From Polyangiaceae bacterium (GTDB lineage Bacteria > Myxococcota_A > Polyangia > Polyangiales > Polyangiaceae), in NCBI GenBank assembly GCA_016715885.1, contig JADJXL010000020.1, positions 1,324,572 through 1,388,571 of the forward strand: 64,000 nt of DNA, in the 5' to 3' direction. This document shows, one piece after another, positions 53,517-62,116 of this stretch. The position numbers and the translations under genes are program-made. Each line of letters starts with the position of its first letter. The stretch's first letter is position 1. The notes beneath the pieces are model-generated. The model had not been told where the DNA came from and did not search any database. It saw only the letters and a program-made list of their open reading frames with translations.

Positions 53517-54808
53517 TGCGTGCAAAATGTCTATTTGTCGTGGGTCTTTTGGTTGGCGCGGGCGGATGCGCCGAAATCACCGATGCGAATGCGCCCTATA
53601 CGCTCACGGAGAGCAGCTCGTCATCCGGCGGCGCTGGAGGTGGAGACACGGGTGGAATGGGCGGCATGGGCGGCAGCGGCATTCAATGCGCGACGGATGC
53701 CGATTGCCCTGCAACGGGGCAAGTTTGCACGGTGCCTGCGTGTATCGACGGAACATGTGGAACCCGAAATGCGCTCAATGGGACGCCTGCGGATACCACC
53801 GTGCAGAAAGTGGGGGATTGTAAAATCATCGTTTGCGACGGTTTGGGCGGCACGAAAGCCATCCATGACGATACCGACGTGCCCGACGATGCCAATCCAT
53901 GCACAATCGACACATGTGAAAACGGCGCTCCAAAGATGACGAACGTCCCCGCGGACACGCTCGCGAGCCCCACGCTCCAGCAGCCCGGGGACTGCAAAAA
54001 AGTCATTTGCGACGGGATGGGGGGCCAGAAAACCGTCATTGACGATACCGACATGCCCGACGACGGCAACCAATGCACCATCGACACCTGTTCGAACGGT
54101 GCCCCGCTGATGACGAACGTCGACGTGAATACCCCGTGCGGCCTCAATCAAAAATGCAACGCTTCAGGTCAATGCGGCTGCATGAAAATTGCCGATTGCG
54201 ACAATACGTATAGCTTCTGCAAACAGCGTTCGTGTAACGCGGGCGTATGCGGTATCGAATACCTCGAAGTCGACACGCCACTTCCAGCAAGCGATCAAAT
54301 CGTCGGGGATTGCAAAGTCGATGTCTGCGACGGCGACGGGAACGTCCTGACCAAGGTCGACGAGAACGACGTTCCGGTCGATGGCAACGAGTGCACGCAA
54401 GACAAGTGCAACTCCGATGGCACGCCATCGAATCCGCTCGCGCCGCTCCTCGCGCCATGCATACTCGGCGACAATGATGTTTGCGATGGGTTCGGCGCAT
54501 GCAAGAAATCGAATGGCAAACCGTGCGCCGGGGGCGACGAGTGCGTCACGGGCATTTGCATGGATGGTTTTTGCTGCGACACGGCGTGTGATGACACGTG
54601 CAAGTCGTGCGGCGTCGCAGGAAAGCTCGGCACATGTGCCAATATCCCTCTCGGATCGATCGACGGCAATGCCACGATGACGTGCGCTGGCGCGAACGTA
54701 TGCAATGGGGCCGGTCTATGCAAGCTTGCCAATGGGCAATCGTGCACGTCGGACAGCCAATGCGCGAGCGGCAATTGCAAGAATGGCCAAAACAAATGCC
54801 AGCCGTGA
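53516..54808 (+). CDS. Cys-rich lipoprotein (module 1)
   Basis: The true start is the ATG at 53516, overlapping the previous stop as TGATG. The 430-residue product has a lipoprotein signal (FVVGLLVGAGGC) and a Ser/Gly tether (SSSSSGGAGGGDTGGMGG). Then come Cys-rich repeats, notably VGDCKIIVCDGLGGTKAI and PGDCKKVICDGMGGQKTV, and a C-terminal CxxxxCxxGxCCxxxCxxxCxxC array (GICMDGFCCDTACDDTCKSC). The same array appears at 59007. It may be a surface ligand-binding or adhesion component of the kinase module. Confidence 0.75.
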   Translation: MRAKCLFVVGLLVGAGGCAEITDANAPYTLTESSSSSGGAGGGDTGGMGGMGGSGIQCATDADCPATGQVCTVPACIDGTCGTRNALNGTPADTTVQKVGDCKIIVCDGLGGTKAIHDDTDVPDDANPCTIDTCENGAPKMTNVPADTLASPTLQQPGDCKKVICDGMGGQKTVIDDTDMPDDGNQCTIDTCSNGAPLMTNVDVNTPCGLNQKCNASGQCGCMKIADCDNTYSFCKQRSCNAGVCGIEYLEVDTPLPASDQIVGDCKVDVCDGDGNVLTKVDENDVPVDGNECTQDKCNSDGTPSNPLAPLLAPCILGDNDVCDGFGACKKSNGKPCAGGDECVTGICMDGFCCDTACDDTCKSCGVAGKLGTCANIPLGSIDGNATMTCAGANVCNGAGLCKLANGQSCTSDSQCASGNCKNGQNKCQP

Positions 54809-54941
54809 TGCGGTAAGTCGATGCAGCGTGATTACTTGGCGGCTTTTTTGCAACATGTCACGCGCACCGTGAAGAATGACGTCGCACGATGGATTGAGCA
54901 TTCGAGAAGGTGGCGTGATCTCCTGACCGAGCACCACGCAT

Positions 54942-56038
54942 TCACCACGCTTCGGTTATCGTATTCGGAAATATATACAACTCGTTGCTTCGATCCTCGT
55001 AACACGGAAGAATCTCTTTTGCGCGTTCCGCTGCACACGATGACACCTCGTCCAAAAGCGGAAGCGAAAGGCTGCGGAGCGGGCGGAGCACGTCGGCATG
55101 CCGCTCGAGCACGTCGAGCAATGCATCTTCGTCGCTGATTTCCCCTTCGAGCCACAACGTATGCAAAGACGGCGGCAACCCTCGGCTCGAAAGCTCGTCG
55201 AGGAATACCGTAATGTCATCGAGGCCCCGAACGCGTGCCCATTCGAGGCGCGGGGCATCGAGCGTCGACAATGCAATGGCACACGTTTTGTCATGACATT
55301 CGCTGGGCATCTCCTCGCGAAGCATGATTGCGAGCTTTTGGAGGCCCGGCAACGAGCACTCTCCAAGCGTTTCCACCTGTGAGGTGCGTAGCGGCTCGCC
55401 CAGCATCTGCAATTCGTTCAATGCCGAGTGCTCGAATGGCCGAAGCTCGAAATCTCCGTTCACCATTGCACGTTGTAGATTCGGCATCGCTACGAAAATG
55501 GTGCTGATGTCCCCTTGTTGAAACGCAGGGTCCACGGGCATGATGTTGGTGAGGACCAAGCTGCGGACAGTGGGCAGGGATTTGCCAATGAACGCTCGAC
55601 TCAAGCGCTCGGTCGGTGGTGTCCGCGATGAAATATCGGCGACCACCATCGGAGGCTTTTCTTCTTGCATACGATCGACGCTTTTCGCAAGCGTCTCGCT
55701 CGACATGCGGCGATCCACGACGAGTACGAATCGACCCGGCGACCGATCGGTCTTTGGAAAGCCACCTGCGGGAGTGGACGGCCAGTCAGCTCAGGAGGAA
55801 GAACGATGGTGTCGGAAGCTTGCTCCACCTCACGTACGCGGTATCCGGCACGTTTACGAAGCGCGACGAAACACTCGACGTGTGCCGCCGCCTCCGCGGC
55901 GCTCGCGAATTCTTGAACCACGCGATTACGCGAGTCGGTGTCACGCCACCGGATGTCGGTCAAGAGGTGTTTTCCAGGTGCAAAACGCGCCATTCGTTCC
56001 TGCTCTTGCTTGTGCGTGAAGAGGTAGCTCGTCGCCAT
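54942..56038 (-). pseudogene. Frameshifted WGR/LRR-like protein
   Basis: Two minus-strand frames join near 55730. The N-terminal frame (from 56038; alternative ATG 55993) has a WGR-like domain (HLLTDIRWRDTDSRNRVVQE, FASAAEAAAHVECFVALRKR). Its tail VDSYSSW breaks where the downstream frame reads FVLVVDRRMSSET; one inserted base restores a continuous product. The remainder (about residues 120-365) has LRR-like leucine-rich strands and helices (TVRSLVLTNIMPVDPAF, LPGLQKLAIMLREEM, LPPSLHTLWLEGEISDEDAL), as in WGR-LRR proteins. The rest looks intact, so a sequencing error is more likely than decay. It lies antisense between the two kinase modules. Confidence 0.65.
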
Positions 56039-56119
56039 GACAAACGCGAGGATACAGCCACCGCGTCGCGAACTCCAGAGGTTTGTCGGAGGTCGTCAAC
56101 GCGCACGCGCACGCGAAAA

Positions 56120-56340
56120 CCGCACCTTCCCGAATCGCTGGCTCGACTTCCCGACCAGGATCGCCACCTCACGCCGGCGCAAGTCGCCCTCGCCCACGAG
56201 AAACCCGACCTTACCGAGACGCAAGACGGCGAAACGCGTCCGGGATCCCCACCTTCCGGAGACGGAAGATGCCCCTTGCCAACCAGGATCCCCGGTTGAC
56301 GTGGACGCAAGGTCGCCTTCCCGACAGCAGATCCTCCCTT
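56120..56340. repeat. About five to six degenerate 42-43 bp tandem repeats
   Basis: Read on the minus strand, units of 42-43 bases follow the pattern GGGATCCTGGTCGGGAAG-GGCGACTTGCGTC-variable-AAGGTG. Examples begin at about 56160 (GCGATCCTGGTCGGGAAG), 56202 (GGGTTTCTCGTGGGCGAG), 56245 and 56287. If translated, the pattern would give a 14-residue repeat (GILVGKGDLRxREV), but 43-base units break the frame. They may be a remnant of a repeat gene or an expandable noncoding element. Confidence 0.5.
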
Positions 56341-56727
56341 GGCGGACACGTCAGGTGGCAAACCTCGACGAAACGGCCGATTGACATGGACGTCAATGAC
56401 TCTTTGCAAAGAAATTTCTCGAATGACCGAGATGTAAATGAGCCATCGCTCGGTGGGATTTCGATCCGACATGGGCGCTCGCCCATGAACGCTCGCGCCT
56501 TGCTCGTATGCCAAGGCTCCGCCGCGCGTCTCTTCGCCATGCCGTCGTCATGTCTCGGTCGTTGCCTCGATGCGTTCGAGCAATGCTTGCTCACTCCGCG
56601 AAATACGCGCCGTACCCGTGTGTCGTGGGTGCTCACTTCACGGAGCCCACAGCGCGCAAATCGCTCACAAGCTGGCGTCGCGCACAGACCGTTCCGTGGA
56701 TGACGTTGGCATTCCGATAACTGTCCC

Positions 56728-56742
56728 TGGTATGCCGATTGC
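56728..56742 (+). promoter_or_regulatory. Possible sigma-54 (-24/-12) promoter for the pseudokinase module
   Basis: TGGTATGCCGATTGC keeps the GG-N10-GC spacing of sigma-54 promoters and six of the eight key positions of TGGCACG-N4-TTGC. It lies about 150 bases upstream of 56889. It would link the module to AAA+ activators of the type at 521-3478. Only a pattern match by eye. Confidence 0.35.
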
Positions 56743-56888
56743 CCACCAAGCGCAATTCGCAATTACATGGAATTCATGACAAGGGGATTGGCATGCCGTC
56801 CTCGGCATTGGAGTCCCCCCAGCATCGAGACACGATGACCCATGTGTCCGCATCGATGTCGACCGAAGGGTGATGCGTATGCTTCGAA

Positions 56889-57926
56889 ATGATTGTGCCC
56901 GCATTCGTCAAGGATTTGTTCCACGGTCGTTATCGCATTCTACGCGTCATTGAAAACGACCGCGCCGGCGCAATGTACGAAGCCTTGGACATGATGACGA
57001 ATGCGCACCGAATCCTCAGAGTGGTGCAAGCTGAAGCCCTTGCGGGCACGGGTATTCGCATACGGTTCAAAAGCGACGAGCCTCTCTTGGATGCCGGAAA
57101 CGTTGCATTTCTCTCCGATGCGGGCCTCGATGACGACACGCGGAGCCTCTTTTTAATCATGGACTTGGCCGAGGATTCCGAACTGGAACCCATCACGCGA
57201 CAACGCGTCATTCACGTGGACGCATCCGGAACGGTCAACGAGGACGTGGCCGTTGTGAACGAGGCGTGCGCCATGACCCGTCGGCGCGCTTCCGTGCCTC
57301 TACCATTGCCGCCTCCATTGCCACTGCCGACGCCGCCGCCGCCAAGGCCATCACAAGCGTCGATGCCATTGTTGCATGAATCGCCTCGATCATCCGCCGC
57401 ATTGCGCAATACGCAGCGCAATGAGCGGATGTTTGGGGCAGCGCACTTCTTGGTGCTCGCCGGCATTGCGACCGGCGTGGGAAGCGTCGTGTACTTCGGC
57501 CTGGGTCCCGCGGAGAGTCGACCCATGCCCGATCGCACGGGCATGGCCATGGTGGATTCGCCGGAAACCTTCGCTGCGAATTCGTCAGCGCCAATGGCGT
57601 TCGAAATGGCGCCTCGTGCCGCAGCCTCTGCTGTTGCCGCTACGGAGGCGAATGTGCCGGACGCGAGCGTGCCGGCGAATTGGTTGCCCAGCGAAGCGGA
57701 ATCCAAAAAGCCGGAAGCATCGGTGCCGGAAACGGCTCTGCCAGCGCAACCCATAACGACGCCGACGGCCATAACGCCGCCGAAAACGACGCCACCAAAA
57801 ACCTCGATACGGGAGACCGCAAAGCCGATCGCTGCGCAGCCGACAGCGCCGCCAGCGACGACAAAACCATCCGCGACCAGCGGCAGGCCCGCCCAAACGA
57901 AACGACACCGCGAAAGCATTTTTTGA
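56889..57926 (+). CDS. Pseudokinase-derived protein (N-lobe only) with TM helix, module 2
   Basis: A 345-residue protein. Residues 1 to about 105 align by eye with the N-lobe of the kinase at 50940: FHGRYRILRVIENDRAGAMY against FAERYRIERRLAAGGMGAVY, and LFLIMDLAEDSELE against PFLVMELLRGEDVR. The glycine loop is lost (DRAGAMY), ALK has become ILR, and the whole catalytic C-lobe (HRD, DFG) is absent. A Pro-rich stretch (LPLPPPLPLPTPPPP), one TM helix (about 185-205; FLVLAGIATGVGSVVYFGLG) and an Ala/Pro/Thr-rich tail follow, as in the intact kinase. It is probably non-catalytic and may bind the module partners. Confidence 0.75.
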   Translation: MIVPAFVKDLFHGRYRILRVIENDRAGAMYEALDMMTNAHRILRVVQAEALAGTGIRIRFKSDEPLLDAGNVAFLSDAGLDDDTRSLFLIMDLAEDSELEPITRQRVIHVDASGTVNEDVAVVNEACAMTRRRASVPLPLPPPLPLPTPPPPRPSQASMPLLHESPRSSAALRNTQRNERMFGAAHFLVLAGIATGVGSVVYFGLGPAESRPMPDRTGMAMVDSPETFAANSSAPMAFEMAPRAAASAVAATEANVPDASVPANWLPSEAESKKPEASVPETALPAQPITTPTAITPPKTTPPKTSIRETAKPIAAQPTAPPATTKPSATSGRPAQTKRHRESIF

Positions 57927-57954
57927 CCGCGTTCCGAGAGAGGTGAATTCGAGC

Positions 57955-59004
57955 ATGCGCACGCAGTTCATGATTGGTTTGTCGCTATTCACTCTGCCGT
58001 CGTGGGCTCTTGCCGACGAAGCAGTGCAGCCGCCCGATCCGAACGTACTTTACGATGAAGCGCTTTCCGCAATGGACGCCGGCGATTACGAAAAAGCTTG
58101 TCCCATGATCGAGCGCGTAACGCAAATGCTGCCGGACGGATTGGGCGCAAAGTTCACGCTCGCCGAATGTCATGAAGAGCATGGGAAACTCGGCAATGCC
58201 TACATGATGTACGTGCTCGTCGAGAAGGCAGCGCGAGAGCAAGGACAGGCGGAACGGAGTCAAAAGGCCTCGGCACGAGCCGATGCGCTGCGCCCGAAGC
58301 TTGGACAGATCAAATTCACGGGACCTCAATCGCTCGCGAGCGGTTATGATTTGCGCGTCGAGATCGACGGGATCGCCATCGAATCGACACAACTCGAGCA
58401 GCCTCGATACGTCGATCCCGGCATCCACCAAGTCGTCGCATTTGCCAAAGGTGTTCGGCGCAGCGGCAGCACCATCGACATCGATGCCGGTGCAGTCCAC
58501 GAAATGCCCATTCGGGAATTGTTGAATCTTCCCGCACGCGATTCGCAATCGAATGCTTCGGCGCCCATCGAGACGGCGGAAAGTTCGTCCCCATCGACGC
58601 TGCCCTCGTGGGATCAGGAACCGAATGCGCCGAAACCTGTGGAGAAACGAGGTTTTCCCGTTTGGCAAACGGTCGTCGGCGGGCTCGGGCTCGCCGCGAT
58701 CGGTGCCGGCGTTGGCTTCAAACTCGATAGCGTCGATGCCGAACGGAAGCTCGTCGAGCAATGCGGCGAAGACCTGCTTTGCCCGCGCAATTCGTATTAC
58801 CATCCCGAGGCGGACAACGACCGGAAGAATCGAAGTTTCGGCCTGTTTTTGGGCATGACGTCACTCGGAGCCATGGCGCTCGGCACGGCGGCGGTGGGAA
58901 TGATCCGCTGGCACACGGCCAAGCAGACGCCGAAAACGGGCCTCATCGTGCAACCAACGTTTTCCCCCGCGCATGGCGGAGTCATCTTTTCGGGGAGGTT
59001 TTGA
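57955..59004 (+). CDS. TPR/PEGA-like exported protein with two C-terminal TM helices (module 2)
   Basis: The ATG at 57955 has AGAGAGGT upstream; product about 349 residues. It has a signal peptide (IGLSLFTLPSWALA), TPR-like helices (VLYDEALSAMDAGDYEKACP; GLGAKFTLAECHEEHGKLGN), a beta stretch (YDLRVEIDGIAIESTQLEQP), and two TM helices (VVGGLGLAAIGAGVGFKL; LGMTSLGAMALGTAAVGM) around a loop with two Cys (QCGEDLLC). It ends in SGRF. It parallels the product at 52503 in every part, so it is a paralogue. The Cys-rich gene follows two bases after its stop. Confidence 0.8.
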   Translation: MRTQFMIGLSLFTLPSWALADEAVQPPDPNVLYDEALSAMDAGDYEKACPMIERVTQMLPDGLGAKFTLAECHEEHGKLGNAYMMYVLVEKAAREQGQAERSQKASARADALRPKLGQIKFTGPQSLASGYDLRVEIDGIAIESTQLEQPRYVDPGIHQVVAFAKGVRRSGSTIDIDAGAVHEMPIRELLNLPARDSQSNASAPIETAESSSPSTLPSWDQEPNAPKPVEKRGFPVWQTVVGGLGLAAIGAGVGFKLDSVDAERKLVEQCGEDLLCPRNSYYHPEADNDRKNRSFGLFLGMTSLGAMALGTAAVGMIRWHTAKQTPKTGLIVQPTFSPAHGGVIFSGRF

Positions 59005-59006
59005 TC

Positions 59007-60011
59007 ATGACCCATCGCCAGTTGGGCATTACGCTCTTCGGTCTCGGTGTCGGACTTTCCACGAGCCTCATGGGTTGTCCGGTACAAGACGCCCAGTTCG
59101 AGCCGCTTGCGAATGATTGGGACGTTGCATCGAGCGGCGTCGGCGGAGAATCAAACACGTCATCGACTGGCTCGGGGGCTGGAGGGGGAATGGGTGGCGC
59201 TGGTGGTCCGATTGGCGCTGGTGGAATAGGTAGCGCTGGTGGTATGGGAGGCGCTGGTGGTATGGGAGGCGCTGGAAGCGGCGCTGGTGGTATGGGTAGC
59301 GCTGGAAGTGGCGCTGGTGGTATGGGAGGCGCCACGAGCTCCAGCTCTTCATCGAGCAGCGGTGGACTTGGTGCCAATGGTACGCCATGCGAAACCGCGG
59401 CCGATTGCATGAGCAACGTTTGCGAAGACAGCGTTTGTTGCGAAACCACATGCGCAGAATGCCACCGCTGCGATCAGCCAAATGCGATGGGCACTTGCAT
59501 ACCCCTGGGAGTGGGCAGCGACGATTGCGCGACTGCCGGCGAGTTTTGCAGCGATCAGCAGCAGTGCGCTTGTGGCGTGTCCAAACCTCCGCCCGGCGGC
59601 AGTTGTCCAAATAAATGGACGAAAGGCCCCACGGATGGGTCGTGCTTGCGCCTATGCGATGCCAACAATGGTCCCAACTCGTGCAAAGACTCGACGATCG
59701 TGTGCCCTGTAGGTTTCGACTGTTATGTGGAATGCTCCGGGAAAACAAGTTGCAGCGGCAACACGACCATCCAATGTCCCGCAGACCATGCGTGCAACGT
59801 GAAATGTACGGACAAGGACGCTTGCAAAGGGAATACCGAAATCATCTGCAGCTCGAATGCACCTTGCACGCTCGAATGTTCCGGATCTTCCACGGCTTGC
59901 GACTCGGCGACGTTGAAATGCGGAGACAATGCGTGCACCGCTATCTGCAGCGGGAGCGCAAAACCCAATATCGTGCCGAACAATTCCTGCGGTCCCGTTG
60001 CTTGCCCGTAG
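59007..60011 (+). CDS. Cys-rich lipoprotein with Gly-rich repeats (module 2)
   Basis: The start is firm (GGGGAGG upstream). The 334-residue product has a lipoprotein signal (GVGLSTSLMGC), then a long Gly/Ala/Ser linker of GGMGGAG-type repeats, and a Cys-rich body. The segment CMSNVCEDSVCCETTCAECH repeats the CCxxxCxxC array of the module-1 protein, and CSGKTSCSGNTTIQCPADHA with CNVKCTDKDACKGNTEIICS form further Cys repeats. Probably a surface-exposed partner of the module. Confidence 0.76.
   Translation: MTHRQLGITLFGLGVGLSTSLMGCPVQDAQFEPLANDWDVASSGVGGESNTSSTGSGAGGGMGGAGGPIGAGGIGSAGGMGGAGGMGGAGSGAGGMGSAGSGAGGMGGATSSSSSSSSGGLGANGTPCETAADCMSNVCEDSVCCETTCAECHRCDQPNAMGTCIPLGVGSDDCATAGEFCSDQQQCACGVSKPPPGGSCPNKWTKGPTDGSCLRLCDANNGPNSCKDSTIVCPVGFDCYVECSGKTSCSGNTTIQCPADHACNVKCTDKDACKGNTEIICSSNAPCTLECSGSSTACDSATLKCGDNACTAICSGSAKPNIVPNNSCGPVACP
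59180..59335 (+). repeat. Tandem GGCGCTGGTGGTATGGGA-type repeats coding the Gly-rich linker
   Basis: Units of 18 bases (or 15-27 variants) such as GGCGCTGGTGGTATGGGA and GGAAGCGGCGCTGGTGGT repeat in frame, coding GAGGMG. Slippage could change the linker length between strains. Confidence 0.7.
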
Positions 60012-60194
60012 TCGACGATTGCCTACCGATATCGCCATCATCCGCCGGCTTGGCCGTGGTTGACTCGTCACACCTCACGCCGTAACCCGGGCCGGGGGTG
60101 CGGCGCGTTTAGCTTGACGCATTGGGGCTCGGCGGCGAGCCACTCCGCCCAAGCTCCACTCGCCCCTTGACCAGGCCGCTCGGTCTCCCCATAG

Positions 60195-60208
60195 TGACCC
60201 GCCGGTCA
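60195..60208. promoter_or_regulatory. Candidate TetR operator
   Basis: TGACC-CGCC-GGTCA is a perfect 5-base inverted repeat three bases before the TetR start, a typical place for self-regulation. Confidence 0.5.
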
Positions 60209-60211
60209 ATA

Positions 60212-60918
60212 ATGCCTCGCGTCGCCGATCCACGCACTCGCATCCTCCTGCTCCGCGCCGCTGAAGCGGTGTTCGCGGACCGCGGCCTTGCTGCGGCCAA
60301 GGTCGAGGAAATCACGTCGCGCGCAGGCGTGTCGAAGGGCGCGTTTTATCTCCACTTCAAGAGCAAAAACGACTGCTTTCGCCAGATCGTCGAAGGTGTC
60401 CTCGCAAGGCTCGCCACCGCCGCTCGACATCCGGCTCGGGAGACCGTCACGGGCCCGAGCGACGTGCCCAACATGCTCGAAAGCAGGCTGCAAGAGAGCG
60501 TCGAGCTGTTCGAGTTCTGCTGGCAAAACCGTGGGATCATGAAAATGATCCTCGATGGTGGCGGCGGCTCACCCTACGCGTACCTCATCGACGAATTCGC
60601 CGCAGGCATCGTGCAGCAAAGCGAAGTTTGGATCGCGCACGGCGTCGCGATGGGTATCTACCGCAGCGACATCGATCCGACGATCGTCGCGCGACTCATT
60701 TCAGGCACGTACGAACGTCTCGTCCGCGAGCTCATCAAGCAACCGCGACGACCCGACATCGAAGGCTGGGCACGGCAAGCCCAAGATCTCCTCACGCGGG
60801 GCCTGTTCCCGCCCGGCGTGAGCACGGTTCTTGACCAGAAGGTCAAAATGCATGCCGCGGCCAAAGCTCCACGCTCGCCGCAAGCAGAGGCAAAATCCAA
60901 TAAATACGGCGACAAATA
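60212..60918 (+). CDS. TetR-family transcriptional regulator
   Basis: An N-terminal TetR HTH (ADPRTRILLLRAAEAVFADR, then VEEITSRAGVSKGAFYLHFKSKND) and a helical ligand domain (FCWQNRGIMKMILDGG; EVWIAHGVAMGIYRSDIDPT). About 235 residues if one G is restored at 60917/60918: the text then reads AAATGACG, giving a TGA stop and, four bases overlapping, the ATG of the adaptor (MTTASPRKFNGWAV). As printed, the frame runs on into a spurious tail ending at 61078. It probably represses the efflux genes that follow, through the operator just upstream. Confidence 0.85.
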
Positions 60919-62076
60919 CGACTGCATCGCCTCGCAAGTTCAACGGGTGGGCTGTGTTCGCAATTCTCATGGCCATCGCCATCACAGGGCTCGTCGGCGC
61001 TCGCGTGAAGGCGAAAGTCGCGCAAAACAAAGAGCTCGAAGCGTCGAGACAAACCACACAGGCCGCCGCTGGAGCTGATGCAAAGGCACCCACGGTGACG
61101 GCGACGGGCGTCGAGATCATCTCGCCAATGCCGACGAAGTGGCAGCCGCGCGTGGACATCACCGGCACACTCGAGCCGATTCAGCAAGCCGATGTGGGCT
61201 TCAAGATGGGCAGGCGGCTCCTGGCGATCAAAGTGAAGAGCGGCGATACGGTCAAGACGGGGGCAAGTGCTCGGCATCATCGACGCAGCGGAAGCAGCAG
61301 CGCAAGCACGCGTGGCGCAAACGGGCGTGAAGGTCGCCGAGATCTCGCTCGACATGGCCAAAGACGGGCAAAAGCGCACCGACACGTTGTTTCAACAAAA
61401 CGCCATTGCCGAAGCGGAAAAGACGACGTCGACGCAACGCGCCTTGCTCGCCGCAGCGCAGCTCGAACAAGCGCGCGCGCAAGCGAAGGCCGTGTCGGTG
61501 ACGCTGTCGAACGCGACGTTGACCGCGCCTTTCGCAGGGCTCGTGACGCGCGTTCCCCCAGGCATCGGCCGGATCGTTGGGCCGGGTGAACCGCTCTTTC
61601 ACATCGAGGACACGTCGGTGCTCAAACTATCAGCGTCGCTTTCGGAGAGCGATGACGTGTCGTCGTCGTTGGCTCGACGGTGACCATCGAAGGTGCGGCA
61701 AACGCGACGGGAAAGGTGACGGCGGTGCTTGGATCGCTCTATCCGCAAACGCGTCGCGTGCCGCTCGTGGCCGAGATCCCGAACGGTACGGATTCAGGGC
61801 TTTTGGCAGGCTCGTTCGTGCGAGCGCAGGTGGTTGCAGAAGCGCCGGTGGACGCTTTGGAGCTGCCCGGATCGGCGATTCGTCCAGGATCGCAGGATGA
61901 AGTGGTGGTCGTGAAAGACGGCAAAGCGCACCTCGTGCGGGTGTCTTTCGCGAACGGCGCGAGTGGAACGATTTACGTGCGCAAGGGGCTCGATGCATCC
62001 GATCGCGTGGTCGCTCGTCCGCGAAGCGAAACGAAACGAAGGCGACGCGATCGACCTTGCTCCCGCGGCAAAGTGA
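60916..62076 (+). pseudogene. RND efflux membrane-fusion (HlyD/AcrA-like) adaptor, frameshifted
   Basis: Stitched from three or more frames: ATGA start region as above, then FNGWAVFAILMAIAITGLVG, MPTKWQPRVDITGTLEPIQQ and ADVGFKMGRRLLAIKVKSGD; an extra G at 61259-61263 gives GQVLGIIDAAEAAAQARVAQ; a break at about 61660 gives VVVGSTVTIEG; and the end reads NEGDAIDLAPAAK to the stop at 62074-62076. The parts form a normal adaptor: N-terminal TM, lipoyl/barrel and hairpin (QNAIAEAEKTTSTQRALLAA). It would link the inner-membrane pump to an outer-membrane channel. I read the breaks as sequence errors. Confidence 0.72.
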
Positions 62077-62116
62077 AGTTTGCCCTGACGATTGATTTTG
62101 CGTTCGAGGAATTGGC

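Larger units (their letters stand above)
56039..56888. other. Long intergenic region upstream of the pseudokinase module
   Basis: About 850 bases without a convincing gene. It holds the degenerate 42-43 bp tandem repeats (56120-56340) and a possible sigma-54 promoter (56728-56742). Short open frames here have poor composition and no start context. Confidence 0.55.

Noticed and set aside
59180..59335. Regular repeats considered as a CRISPR array
   Set aside because: Repeats are in frame with a coding Gly linker, with no unique spacers and no cas genes.
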